A stretch of 13,732 bases of DNA, taken from assembly GCA_937138955.1 (NCBI GenBank), contig CAKZPJ010000082.1, forward strand, positions 1 to 13,732, in the 5' to 3' direction. This DNA comes from an uncultured Flammeovirgaceae bacterium (lineage in GTDB: Bacteria; Bacteroidota; Bacteroidia; Cytophagales; Cyclobacteriaceae). Both the position numbers and the translations under genes were made by a program. Position 1 is the stretch's first letter, and each line of letters starts with the position of its first letter. The notes under the pieces are model-generated. The model saw nothing but the letters and a program-made list of their open reading frames with translations, was not told the origin of the DNA and did not search any database. Positions 1-7,309 of the stretch are shown piece after piece.

Positions 1-1
1 A

Positions 2-1150
2 AATATTCCTAACGTAGAATGCGCAGCTCTGTGTGATGTAGACGCAAATGTGTTAGAAAAGCGGGCGAGCGAAGTGGAGAAGATGACTGGAATACGACCG
101 AAAACCTACGGTGATTACCGAAAGCTTCTGGAGCAAAAAGATATTGACGCAGTAATTATTGGTACTCCCGATCATTGGCACTGTTTAACGATGGTAGATG
201 CCTGTGAAGCTGGAAAAGATGTATACGTAGAAAAACCGATTGCCAACTCCATTGAGGAATGTAACTTAATGGTAAAAGCCGGCGAACGTTACAATAAAAT
301 TGTACAGGTGGGTCAATGGCAGCGCAGCGACGAGCATTGGGATCAGGCATTGGCATACGTGAACTCTGGTAAATTAGGCAAAATTAGGTTGGTAAAAGCT
401 TGGGCGTATATGGGCTGGGTACCTCCCGTTCCATCTGTGCCAGATCTTAATGAACCACCTGCGGGAGTAGATTACAATATGTGGTTAGGACCTGCGCCAG
501 ATCGCCCGTTTAACAAAAACCGTTTTCATTTTAACTTCCGTTGGTTTTGGGATTACGCCGGAGGGCTAATGACGGACTGGGGAGTGCATTTAATTGATAT
601 GGTTTTGGCCGGGATGAATGCCGCTGCTCCTAAGTCGGTGATTGCTTCGGGCGGAAAATTTGCTTATCCTGATGATGCTCAGGAAACGCCAGATACTATG
701 CAGGCGGTTTACGAATTTGAAGACTTCTCTATGCTTTGGGAACACGCAATGGGTATTGACTTAGGACCGTACGGAAGAGGGCACGGCGTAGCTTTTATTG
801 GAAACTTAGGCACCTTGGTAGTAGACCGTAGCAAGTGGGAAGTAATTCCCGAGACAGAAGATGGGAAATATAAAACAGAAGCTTTGCCGATGCGAAACCG
901 TCGGGGCCCCAGTGGGTTAGATAAACACGCCGTAGATTTTATTGAGAGCATTAAAACTCGAGAAAACCCCATTTGCAGTATTGAGGTTGGACGCTTGGCA
1001 GCGGTCAATGCTCAATTAGGCAATATAGCCTTTAAGACCGGGCGCAAAGTACATTGGAATGATCAACAAGGACAGTTTAAAGATGATGCCGAAGCCAATG
1101 CCCTGCTCAAAGCTGAGTATCACGGAAAGTGGAAGTTGCCTTCCGTTTAG
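2..1150 (+). CDS. Gfo/Idh/MocA family NAD(P)-dependent oxidoreductase (5' end outside window)
   Basis: The frame is open from the first bases of the window, and the first 16 codons already read as family sequence (ending ALCDVDAN), so the gene begins upstream; the GTG at 50 is not the true start. 382 residues are visible. Seen: a GTPDHWH motif at nt 161-181 closing the Rossmann half, the family signature VEKPIA around nt 225-242 whose lysine is the usual catalytic residue, and DWGVHLID around nt 577-600, the C-terminal-domain region carrying the catalytic histidine in relatives. The missing part should hold the GxGxxG nucleotide-binding loop and, in many Bacteroidota members, a twin-arginine signal. 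The family oxidises or reduces sugars and related polyols with NAD(P). The exported DUF1080 gene starts 29 nt downstream on the same strand, which favours a role in 3-keto-glycoside formation. Exact substrate cannot be read from sequence. Confidence 0.93.
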   Translation, partial: NIPNVECAALCDVDANVLEKRASEVEKMTGIRPKTYGDYRKLLEQKDIDAVIIGTPDHWHCLTMVDACEAGKDVYVEKPIANSIEECNLMVKAGERYNKIVQVGQWQRSDEHWDQALAYVNSGKLGKIRLVKAWAYMGWVPPVPSVPDLNEPPAGVDYNMWLGPAPDRPFNKNRFHFNFRWFWDYAGGLMTDWGVHLIDMVLAGMNAAAPKSVIASGGKFAYPDDAQETPDTMQAVYEFEDFSMLWEHAMGIDLGPYGRGHGVAFIGNLGTLVVDRSKWEVIPETEDGKYKTEALPMRNRRGPSGLDKHAVDFIESIKTRENPICSIEVGRLAAVNAQLGNIAFKTGRKVHWNDQQGQFKDDAEANALLKAEYHGKWKLPSV

Positions 1151-1179
1151 ATAGAAATTATAATCATACAATACATTTA

Positions 1180-1938
1180 ATGAACACAAGACACATTTTA
1201 GCCAGCCTATTATTACTATTTATCTCCTCATCGCTTGTAGCCCAACAGTTTAAACAAGCAGATGAGTACAAACCAGAAGATACCGAATTCTGGGATCCTG
1301 AAGTTGAAAAAGTCGATCCAGGTGAAAGTAACGCTACCCCTCCTTCTGACGCTATTGTACTATTTGGTGAGAACGATCTTTCCAACTGGGAAAGTGTTGA
1401 GGGCGGAGAAGCTCAGTGGGATGTGACTGGCAACTATTTTACGGTAAAACCAGGTACGGGGCCAATCAAAACCAAGGAAGATTTTGGTAACTTTCAATTG
1501 CATATTGAGTGGCGCTCACCCCAAGAAATTGTGAGTGAAAGCCAAGGCCGGGGGAACAGTGGAGTATTTTTGCAGGGGTTATACGAGGTACAGGTGCTAG
1601 ACTCTTACGATAATCGTACCTATGCTAATGGTCAAGCTGGTAGTATCTACAAGCAGTCGCCCCCCTTAGTAAATGCCACCCGGTCACCACTGGAGTGGGA
1701 AGTATATGACATTATATATACTGCCCCAGAGTTTGATGAGAAAAACGGAGCTTTAGTTGAGCCAGGTTATGTTACCGTACTGCACAACGGAGTGGTAGTA
1801 CAAAACAATACGAAGCTGCAAGGAACTACTGCATACATCGGTACCCCTCAGTGGAAAGCTCACGGCGATGGTCCCATCGTTCTGCAAGACCACAGCAATC
1901 CGGTAAGCTTTCGCAATATTTGGATTCGTGAATTATAG
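1180..1938 (+). CDS. Exported DUF1080 protein (3-keto-disaccharide hydrolase family)
   Basis: 252 residues. The ATG at 1180 is chosen because it places a standard signal peptide at the very N-terminus (hydrophobic ILASLLLLFISSSLV, likely cleavage after VAQ near residue 22); the in-frame ATG at 1129 would add 17 non-hydrophobic residues and overlap the upstream gene. After a short acidic linker, one DUF1080 domain fills residues about 57-252: LFGENDLSNW near 61-70, GNSGVFLQG near 125-133, YEVQVLDSY near 135-143 and the end VSFRNIWIREL. This concanavalin-like fold is known in Bacteroides and other bacteria to hydrolyse or eliminate 3-keto-glycosides. It follows a Gfo/Idh/MocA oxidoreductase by 29 nt, and the two are probably co-transcribed: the oxidoreductase would make the 3-keto sugar and this protein would cleave it in the periplasm. 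Family is secure; reaction and substrate are inferred. Confidence 0.9.
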   Translation: MNTRHILASLLLLFISSSLVAQQFKQADEYKPEDTEFWDPEVEKVDPGESNATPPSDAIVLFGENDLSNWESVEGGEAQWDVTGNYFTVKPGTGPIKTKEDFGNFQLHIEWRSPQEIVSESQGRGNSGVFLQGLYEVQVLDSYDNRTYANGQAGSIYKQSPPLVNATRSPLEWEVYDIIYTAPEFDEKNGALVEPGYVTVLHNGVVVQNNTKLQGTTAYIGTPQWKAHGDGPIVLQDHSNPVSFRNIWIREL

Positions 1939-1959
1939 TTAGTTATCAATGTTAAAAGG

Positions 1960-2043
1960 CTATTTGGGGCGGGGTCTTGTATTTATGTAATTCAGAACAT
2001 TGTTTCACAGCTTACCCAGAAGACAGCCTGAATCCCCAAGTAG
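1960..2043 (+). other. Nested inverted repeats before the TMEM220-like gene (possible structured leader or terminator)
   Basis: In the 147-nt gap after the DUF1080 gene, CTATTTGGGG (1960-1969) can pair with CCCCAAGTAG (2034-2043), nine Watson-Crick pairs plus one G-U. Inside it, GTCTT (1974-1978) pairs with AAGAC (2020-2024). There is no T-tract after the outer stem, so a classical terminator is not obvious, and the 64-nt interval is long. It may be a weak structured 5' leader or coincidence. No matching promoter consensus was found nearby. Confidence 0.25.
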
Positions 2044-2085
2044 AAGAAAGAAAGCTATATTATTCGAAAATAACGGACTTCATCA

Positions 2086-2460
2086 ATGCTCTACAAAGTC
2101 ATTAATATACTGCTCACTCTACTCTTTGCGTTATTTGCCTACTTTCAGTTAAATGACCCAGATGCTTTCACCTGGGCATTTCTGTACGGGTTTGTAGCAG
2201 TAATGACTGGAATGGCCGCCTTCAATCGGTATAATTTGGCCTTTCTTATTCCGGGTATTGCCATCTTCACGCTCTACTTCTTTTATCTTACCCCGGGTAT
2301 TCTTGACTGGATTGCAAGCGATGATAATCTGGTAGGGGTGGAAATGACGGATGATAAACCCTACATTGAAAACACTCGCGAAGCCTTTGGACTTTTAATG
2401 GCTCTAGTAGCCTTGTTATTTGTACTGGCTCAGCAAATGTGGTCTCATAAATTAAAATAA
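2086..2460 (+). CDS. TMEM220-like four-helix membrane protein
   Basis: 124 residues and strongly hydrophobic. Four membrane segments can be seen at about residues 4-21, 28-46, 50-70 and 101-119. The first helix is followed by FQLNDPDAFTW, the conserved loop I associate with the transmembrane family 220 (TMEM220), and the last helix follows a short stretch ending NTREAFGLLMA, also in keeping with that family. Length fits the family. The family has no established biochemical role that I can name. It ends 7 nt before the CrtD-like desaturase on the same strand, so the two are very likely one transcription unit, which suggests but does not prove a link to membrane carotenoids. The start is the first ATG in frame; no clear ribosome binding site is seen, as is usual in Bacteroidota. 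Confidence 0.8.
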   Translation: MLYKVINILLTLLFALFAYFQLNDPDAFTWAFLYGFVAVMTGMAAFNRYNLAFLIPGIAIFTLYFFYLTPGILDWIASDDNLVGVEMTDDKPYIENTREAFGLLMALVALLFVLAQQMWSHKLK

Positions 2461-2467
2461 GCAGCTA

Positions 2468-3934
2468 ATGATGGTGAAGCGAGCGGGAATAGTGGGGGCG
2501 GGCATTGCTGGAATTGCTTCATCTATTCGTTTAGCCAATAAGGGCTACCAAGTAGATGTATACGAGGCTAACGCCTACCCCGGCGGCAAATTAAGTGAAA
2601 TTAAGCTGGGCGATTACCGCTTCGATGCTGGTCCTTCTTTGTTCACACTGCCTGAATTAGTAGAAGAACTATTCATGCTTTCGGGTGAGCAAACTCAAGA
2701 TCATTTTGAGTATCAACAGTTGCCGGTCGCTTGTCATTATTTCTACGACGACGGCACCTTTCTGCAAGCTTATGCCGATCGAGAGAAATTTTTGGAAGAA
2801 GTAAGTCAAAAAACCGATGAGTCACCTAAGACTATTCAGGCCGCTTTAGACCGTAGTTCTCATCTTTACGATACGCTGTCAGACTTATTTATGAAACGTT
2901 CGCTACATCGTTGGCAAACGTTTGTGAATAAGAAAGCTTGGCGAGCCTACGGTAAACTGCATCGGTTTGATTTTTTTCGAAGTATGCACCAAGCTAACCA
3001 GCAGCAGTTTCAGGATGAACGGGTAGTACAATTATTCAACCGCTACGCCACTTACAACGGTTCTAATCCCTACGAAGCCCCTGCTACGATGAATATTATT
3101 CCGCATCTGGAATTTAATATCGGAGCATACTTTCCAACTCGAGGTATGTATTCAATTACCGATAGTTTATATAAGTTGGCTCAACGGTTAGGAGTACAAT
3201 TTCATTTTCAGTCTCAGGTGGAAGAGATCAAAACTAGTAACTCAGGAGTGAAAGGAATTAAAGTAGAGGGGGAATTGCAGGAGTACGATGTGGTGGTAAG
3301 CAATATGGATGTGGTGAATACCTATCGTAAATTATTACCGGATGTAAAACCACCAACTCGTTTGCTGAATCAGCCTAAATCTAGCTCGGCACTTATATTT
3401 TACTGGGGCGTTGACCATTCTTTTCCTGAGCTAGATTTACACAACATTTTCTTCAGCCGAGATTATCAGCAAGAGTTTGAGCATATTTTTCAGAAGAAAA
3501 CCATTCACCAGGATCCCACGGTCTACGTTAACATTACCGCCAAATACAAAGCAGATGATGCTCCGCCTGGTGCAGAAAACTGGTTTACTATGATTAATGT
3601 GCCCAACAACGATGGACAAGAGTGGGATGCTTTAATCAATCAGGCTCGTAGTAATATCATAGATAAAGTTAGCAATCGGTTAGGAGTAGACGTAGGGTCA
3701 AAAATTGTAGCTGAAGATATTCTTGACCCCCGCACCATCGAAAGCCGGACGTCTTCTTCGCAAGGTGCTTTGTACGGCAACAGTTCTAACAATCGCTACG
3801 CAGCTTTTCTACGGCACGCAAACTTTAGTCGTAAAATTAAGGGGCTATATTTTTGCGGAGGAAGCGTTCACCCTGGCGGAGGAATTCCGCTCAGTTTACT
3901 TTCAGCAAAGATTGCGGTAGACCAGATAAGATAA
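2468..3934 (+). CDS. crtD: Carotenoid desaturase, CrtI/CrtD family (probable 1-hydroxycarotenoid 3,4-desaturase)
   Basis: 488 residues, the normal size for the family. The N-terminus has the FAD-binding Rossmann signature GAGIAG (glycines 10, 12, 15), with the ribose-binding acidic residue at E33 in VYEAN followed by PGGKL. FDAGPSLFT lies around residues 53-61. The C-terminal 30 residues (GLYFCGGSVHPGGGIPLSLLSAK region) are the conserved FAD/carotenoid-binding end of CrtI-type enzymes. The wording GPSLFTLP and LDLHNIFFS resembles, from memory, the Bacteroidota CrtD group acting on hydroxylated carotenoids rather than the phytoene desaturase CrtI, which usually has GPSWY-type sequence here. 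It is expected to be membrane-associated. No other carotenoid genes are in the window. Two adjacent ATGs (2468 and 2471) are possible starts. Family is certain; CrtD versus CrtI is a moderate-confidence choice. Confidence 0.8.
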   Translation: MMVKRAGIVGAGIAGIASSIRLANKGYQVDVYEANAYPGGKLSEIKLGDYRFDAGPSLFTLPELVEELFMLSGEQTQDHFEYQQLPVACHYFYDDGTFLQAYADREKFLEEVSQKTDESPKTIQAALDRSSHLYDTLSDLFMKRSLHRWQTFVNKKAWRAYGKLHRFDFFRSMHQANQQQFQDERVVQLFNRYATYNGSNPYEAPATMNIIPHLEFNIGAYFPTRGMYSITDSLYKLAQRLGVQFHFQSQVEEIKTSNSGVKGIKVEGELQEYDVVVSNMDVVNTYRKLLPDVKPPTRLLNQPKSSSALIFYWGVDHSFPELDLHNIFFSRDYQQEFEHIFQKKTIHQDPTVYVNITAKYKADDAPPGAENWFTMINVPNNDGQEWDALINQARSNIIDKVSNRLGVDVGSKIVAEDILDPRTIESRTSSSQGALYGNSSNNRYAAFLRHANFSRKIKGLYFCGGSVHPGGGIPLSLLSAKIAVDQIR

Positions 3935-3970
3935 TGATTAATTGCGATCCATTACTCATCAGTCATTATT

Positions 3971-5455
3971 TCAGGCTTTGATAGTAGCCATCGCTGAATC
4001 TTCACCGACTAATTGTCGGTATCGCTCGTAGCGAGTTAAAATCTCACGAACATAATTTACTGGCTCCGCTCCACGCACGTAGCCCGACTTAGCCACCGGA
4101 TCATTGTAGTATTCTGGCTTAGATTTTAGTAATAGATACTTCGATACACTAGCCCATTTATCAGGGTTTTTATCATACTTACGAGCCAATCGGCGGGCAT
4201 CTAAAACGTGGCCCTGACCGGCGTTGTAAGAAGCCAGTACGAACTTGATTCGTTCCTGATCGTCAGAAATGTATTTCTCCCAAATTTTATCTAGCCAGTT
4301 TAAGTAAGCTACCGCCGCCTCCAAACTTTGGGTGGGACTTTGCATATCGCTTACACCGTACATTTCTCCGGTAGCCGGCATAAGTTGCATCAGACCTACT
4401 GCCCCAGCCCATGACTCAGCACTGGCATCAAACTTAGATTCCTGGTAAGCCTGAGCAGCTAATAACCGCCAGTCCCATCGTAAACTATCAGCCGCTTGCT
4501 TAATAATATCATCGTAAGGCGAAATAGTATTGCCAGTAAGTGATGAATAATCGCTACGTACCCGACGTAAGTTTGCTTTAGGGCTTTTGTAGTACTTGTT
4601 GTAAATGACGTAATAATCAGCTTCTTGCTTCATGCCGCGTATCCAACTATTAACTGCTCCTAGTAAATTAGGAGCATTAGCTCGCGTAGCCCAAGCAATT
4701 TTTTGCGGAAAACTAATTGGAGTATTTACATCAATGATAGAGTGATAGGTGGCGTTTACTAGCGCTAAATCTTCTTTGGCTACAGTAAAGTCAATTTCTC
4801 CATCAGCCACCATTCTAATGAGTGTTTCTGAATCTAACTCCTTTTCTACAATCTTAATTTCGCCTCCAATTTCTTCGGATAGATTTTCTAAGCGGGTAGC
4901 ATAAGAAGAACCAGCCGGAACCCATACTTCTTTTTCATCCAATGCTAATGGATTACGAATCAAGTATTCTTCAATCTGGTGACGCTTTCGCTGTCGCCAG
5001 TTAGGGGGCTTGCGCTGAATAAGCACTTGCTTTACCTCATTGTGATGCTCAGTAAATGCCACTCTTTCTTTATGCTGAGTAGTAACAGCCATGTTGTAGG
5101 CAATAATGTCACCTTCGCCGGAATTCAGCATTTGAAAAGCTTCCTTTACGCTATTAGTTAGCTTAATGTTAAGTTCTAAGTCTAACGATTGAGCCAATCG
5201 GTTCAGTAACTCGTATTCGTATCCCATCGGTTGCCCGCGGTAAATAAAGTAACCAGTAGAGCTATTATTAAGAATAGCAACCAAGGTATCGCGCTCCTGT
5301 ATCTGGCTTAAGTCTAACTCAACCGGATCGGAGTCTTGTTCCTTTACTTCAGCTTGCTGAATCATTTTTCCCTCTTCTTTACAAGCAAACGCCAGAATCA
5401 AGAAGAAGGGAAGCAGAGCAAACCTTATAGATACTTTGTCAAAAAATGTTTTCAC
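3971..5455 (-). CDS. mltF: MltF-like membrane-bound lytic murein transglycosylase lipoprotein
   Basis: 494 residues from the chosen GTG at 5455. That start puts a compact lipoprotein signal at the N-terminus: charged MKTFFDKVSIR, a hydrophobic stretch, then AFAC with the lipidated cysteine at 25. The in-frame TTG at 5491 would add 12 residues and is less natural. Two domains follow: a periplasmic solute-binding-type domain (about residues 55-290, beginning RDTLVAILNN, with YRGQPMGYEYELL) and a C-terminal SLT lysozyme-like domain (about 310-470). Its catalytic glutamate is E339 in YQESKFD, followed by GAVGLMQLMPATG and ASYNAGQGHV, the standard SLT motifs. The protein cleaves peptidoglycan glycan strands at the outer-membrane inner face, releasing 1,6-anhydromuropeptides; the binding domain probably modulates this. 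It is convergent with crtD, with only 36 nt between the stops, and ends with TGA. Confidence 0.93.
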   Translation of the reverse strand: MKTFFDKVSIRFALLPFFLILAFACKEEGKMIQQAEVKEQDSDPVELDLSQIQERDTLVAILNNSSTGYFIYRGQPMGYEYELLNRLAQSLDLELNIKLTNSVKEAFQMLNSGEGDIIAYNMAVTTQHKERVAFTEHHNEVKQVLIQRKPPNWRQRKRHQIEEYLIRNPLALDEKEVWVPAGSSYATRLENLSEEIGGEIKIVEKELDSETLIRMVADGEIDFTVAKEDLALVNATYHSIIDVNTPISFPQKIAWATRANAPNLLGAVNSWIRGMKQEADYYVIYNKYYKSPKANLRRVRSDYSSLTGNTISPYDDIIKQAADSLRWDWRLLAAQAYQESKFDASAESWAGAVGLMQLMPATGEMYGVSDMQSPTQSLEAAVAYLNWLDKIWEKYISDDQERIKFVLASYNAGQGHVLDARRLARKYDKNPDKWASVSKYLLLKSKPEYYNDPVAKSGYVRGAEPVNYVREILTRYERYRQLVGEDSAMATIKA

Positions 5456-5739
5456 TTTATTATAATTAAGATAGCATTGTTTGATTAGCAATCAAGAACA
5501 CTATCTATGTAATCTTTGGTATACAGAACCAATATTCTGATTTTCTTTAAATTATCTGCGATCTATTTTAATAATTCGCAGGGGGAGTAACGGAATCTTT
5601 TTCAATAAGGCTTAATTTACTTAACGCTCAAAGATATTTTGTAGTTATAATACAAATATTACATACGTTATAAAATCTAAATTATAGAAAGTTTTTAACA
5701 ATAAAAATAAATATTTGTATTATTTTAATTTTCATTTTA
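5456..5739. other. AT-rich divergent intergenic region
   Basis: This 284-nt stretch separates mltF (minus) from the unrecognised gene at 5740 (plus). It is clearly more AT-rich than its surroundings, especially 5630-5739. It holds a perfect 14-bp inverted repeat (listed separately) and a short dyad CTGCGA (5556-5561) / TCGCAG (5576-5581) with a 14-nt loop. I see no open reading frame of note, no RNA gene and no convincing TAnnTTTG promoter on either strand, although promoters for both flanking genes should lie here. Confidence 0.6.
5647..5723. repeat. Perfect 14-bp inverted repeat
   Basis: ATAATACAAATATT at 5647-5660 is the exact reverse complement of AATATTTGTATTAT at 5710-5723, with 49 nt between the arms. 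The right arm ends 16 nt before the TTG start of the next gene. Its placement suits an operator or an mRNA leader structure, but the region is very AT-rich, which raises the chance of coincidence. Confidence 0.5.
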
Positions 5740-6372
5740 TTGAGAAGGCTGTACGGAAAACTGTATTCTGAATTAGCAATAGAGCTAAAAGAACTAAATT
5801 ATGCGACCATTTCGTCTAAGAGGCAGTTTCGGCGTACTAACAAAAATGGGTATTACAGCATAATATTGTCTGCTGCGGGTCAACAACCTATTGAAATTGA
5901 AATATTCTTAGGAATCAGAATTGATATGGTAGAAGATTTAGTATACCAATTTACAAATGGATTAAAGGAGTATGGACCATACAGCACCACTTTAATTGTT
6001 CCAACTAGAAAAATATCGAGCGAGTCACAATATTATTATTCCTTAGCCACTGAGAAAGATATTCCAAACATTCTACATAAGATCATACATTTTCTAAATG
6101 GGCAGGGATTCCCCTTCTTAGCAGAATACGGCAACGTTAGAGCATTAAACGAACTGTATAATCAGTACCCTGAACAAAAACTGACCTACATAACCAATGA
6201 ATTCCACCGAGCCTTGCGCGGAATAGTATTAGCCAAACTGGCTCAGCAACCCCAGTGGAAGAAGTTAGTAGATCAGTATCGAGCTAAATTACAGAAGCGA
6301 GGCTTACCCGAAGTGCAGATGCAGAGCTACGAACGGTTAGTTCGATTTTTAACCAACTATTCGTTTAGCTAG
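5740..6372 (+). CDS. Hypothetical protein, unrecognised, TTG start
   Basis: 210 residues, not assigned to a family. The open frame extends up to a stop at 5671-5673 but contains no ATG until the methionine near residue 58, so TTG at 5740 is the best start. The product lacks a signal peptide and membrane helices and looks cytoplasmic. The N-terminal half (about 1-120) alternates strands and helices, with an RRTNKNG turn and the strand-like IEIEIFLGI; the C-terminal half (about 120-210) is mostly helical and rich in Q, K and R. The layout loosely recalls small DUF4304-type proteins, a guess from shape only. The 5' half of the gene is more AT-rich than the 3' half. Its last 8 nt overlap the end of trmD on the other strand. 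The coherent amino-acid composition supports a real gene, but a truncated remnant is possible. Confidence 0.7.
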   Translation: MRRLYGKLYSELAIELKELNYATISSKRQFRRTNKNGYYSIILSAAGQQPIEIEIFLGIRIDMVEDLVYQFTNGLKEYGPYSTTLIVPTRKISSESQYYYSLATEKDIPNILHKIIHFLNGQGFPFLAEYGNVRALNELYNQYPEQKLTYITNEFHRALRGIVLAKLAQQPQWKKLVDQYRAKLQKRGLPEVQMQSYERLVRFLTNYSFS

Positions 6373-7042
6373 ATAGCAAGCCTGGGCGCCGCTTTTGGGT
6401 GCGAACCACTGATTGTTCCTCGCGCCAATCATCAATTAACTTCTGATTACCCGAAAGAAGTACTTCCGGCACTTTCCAACCACCAAACTCTGCTGGGCGT
6501 GTATAAATTGGGGGAGCTACCAGATCATCTTGAAAGGAATCGGACAAAGCGGAGGTTTCATTAGACAGCACTCCGGGGATAAGTCGGATAATAGAATCGG
6601 CTAAGACTGCGGCAGCTAATTCGCCTCCCGAAAGTACGTAATCGCCAATGCTGATTTCGCGTGAAACTAAATGCTCCCGAACTCGCTCATCAACTCCTTT
6701 ATAGTGACCACACAGAATGATAATGTTTTCCAGTAGCGACAGCCGGTTTGCCATCTTCTGAGTAAGCAGTTCGCCATCCGGACTCATATAAATTATTTCA
6801 CTGTACTTTCGCTGAGATTGCAGAGATTCAATACACCGGACAATGGGTTCAATCATTAGTACCATGCCAGCGCCGCCGCCAAACGCATAATCGTCTATCT
6901 GTCCGTGTTTGTTCACCGCATATTCTCGCAAGTTATGAACCTGTACTTGTACAATTCCCTTATCTTGCGCTCGTTGAAGGATAGAATGAGAGAACGGGCT
7001 ATCTAGTAAAGCCGGAACACAGGTAATAATATCAATTTGCAT
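6365..7042 (-). CDS. trmD: tRNA (guanine(37)-N1)-methyltransferase
   Basis: 225 residues, the usual bacterial length. The enzyme methylates N1 of guanine 37 next to the anticodon of tRNAs reading CNN codons, using S-adenosylmethionine, which prevents +1 frameshifting. The family is clear throughout: FGGGAGM at residues 54-60, the deep trefoil knot that binds the cofactor ([12 protein letters not shown] at 110-121 and [12 protein letters not shown] at 132-143), and the linker with catalytic aspartate D168 in SDSF followed by PPIYTRP. The ATG at 7042 is preferred because the protein then begins MQIDIITC, as in relatives; an in-frame ATG at 7090 would add 16 unrelated residues. TrmD is often in an operon with ribosomal protein genes (rpsP, rimM, rplS), but here it stands alone, divergent from tpiA. 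Its stop overlaps the end of the convergent upstream gene by 8 bp. Confidence 0.97.
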   Translation of the reverse strand: MQIDIITCVPALLDSPFSHSILQRAQDKGIVQVQVHNLREYAVNKHGQIDDYAFGGGAGMVLMIEPIVRCIESLQSQRKYSEIIYMSPDGELLTQKMANRLSLLENIIILCGHYKGVDERVREHLVSREISIGDYVLSGGELAAAVLADSIIRLIPGVLSNETSALSDSFQDDLVAPPIYTRPAEFGGWKVPEVLLSGNQKLIDDWREEQSVVRTQKRRPGLLSS

Positions 7043-7140
7043 AGCTTGGTATTTTGATGATAAAGGTAAAAATGAGAGCGAATTGTTCATAACCTATTCT
7101 TGATATAGTACGGCGATTATGTATTCGGGTGTTATTGTAT

Positions 7141-7170
7141 TACTGTATTCAGGTAAATACAGTAACTTTG
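7141..7170 (+). promoter_or_regulatory. Candidate tpiA promoter -7 element overlapped by a perfect palindrome
   Basis: TAACTTTG at 7163-7170 matches the Bacteroidota -7 consensus TAnnTTTG exactly and points toward tpiA, giving a leader of about 135 nt. Immediately upstream, TACTGTATT (7141-7149) and AATACAGTA (7156-7164) form a perfect 9-bp inverted repeat around CAGGTA, and its right arm shares two bases with the -7 element. A convincing TTTG -33 element at normal spacing is not seen (nearest ATTG at 7134-7137 is 25 nt away). The geometry would suit a dimeric repressor covering the promoter, but that is inference. Confidence 0.4.
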
Positions 7171-7222
7171 AGCCTTAGGCGGTCACTGCCAAAACACCTA
7201 AACGCATCAATACTAGACCCTG

Positions 7223-7252
7223 GCCTCAGATAAGTTCCGGGGTATCTGGGGT
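7223..7252 (+). other. Stem-loop in the tpiA leader
   Basis: CCTCAGAT (7224-7231) pairs with ATCTGGGG (7244-7251), with seven Watson-Crick pairs and one T-G, and G7223-T7252 can extend it by a wobble. The loop is 12 nt (7232-7243). No T-tract follows, so it is not a simple terminator. It sits about 58 nt before the tpiA start, inside the predicted leader. Confidence 0.3.
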
Positions 7253-7309
7253 GGAGATAATACTTCGCAACGCACGACGGTCATCAAAACACAATAAAAC
7301 CATCAAACT

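Noticed and set aside
50..1150. GTG at 50 as the start of the oxidoreductase
   Set aside because: The frame is open to the window edge, and the 16 codons before it are typical family sequence, so the gene starts upstream.
3723..3920. Plus-strand open frame of 65 codons inside crtD
   Set aside because: It is a second-frame shadow over the most conserved C-terminal part of the desaturase.
5456..5491. TTG at 5491 as the mltF start
   Set aside because: It adds 12 polar residues before a lipoprotein signal that is complete from the GTG at 5455.
5493..5501. CAAGAACAC as a further copy of the GTGTTCTTG motif at 8082-8090
   Set aside because: A 9-bp match with no shared flanks is within chance expectation for a window of this size.
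7043..7090. ATG at 7090 as the trmD start
   Set aside because: Known TrmD proteins begin at the MxIDIIT sequence, which corresponds to the ATG at 7042.
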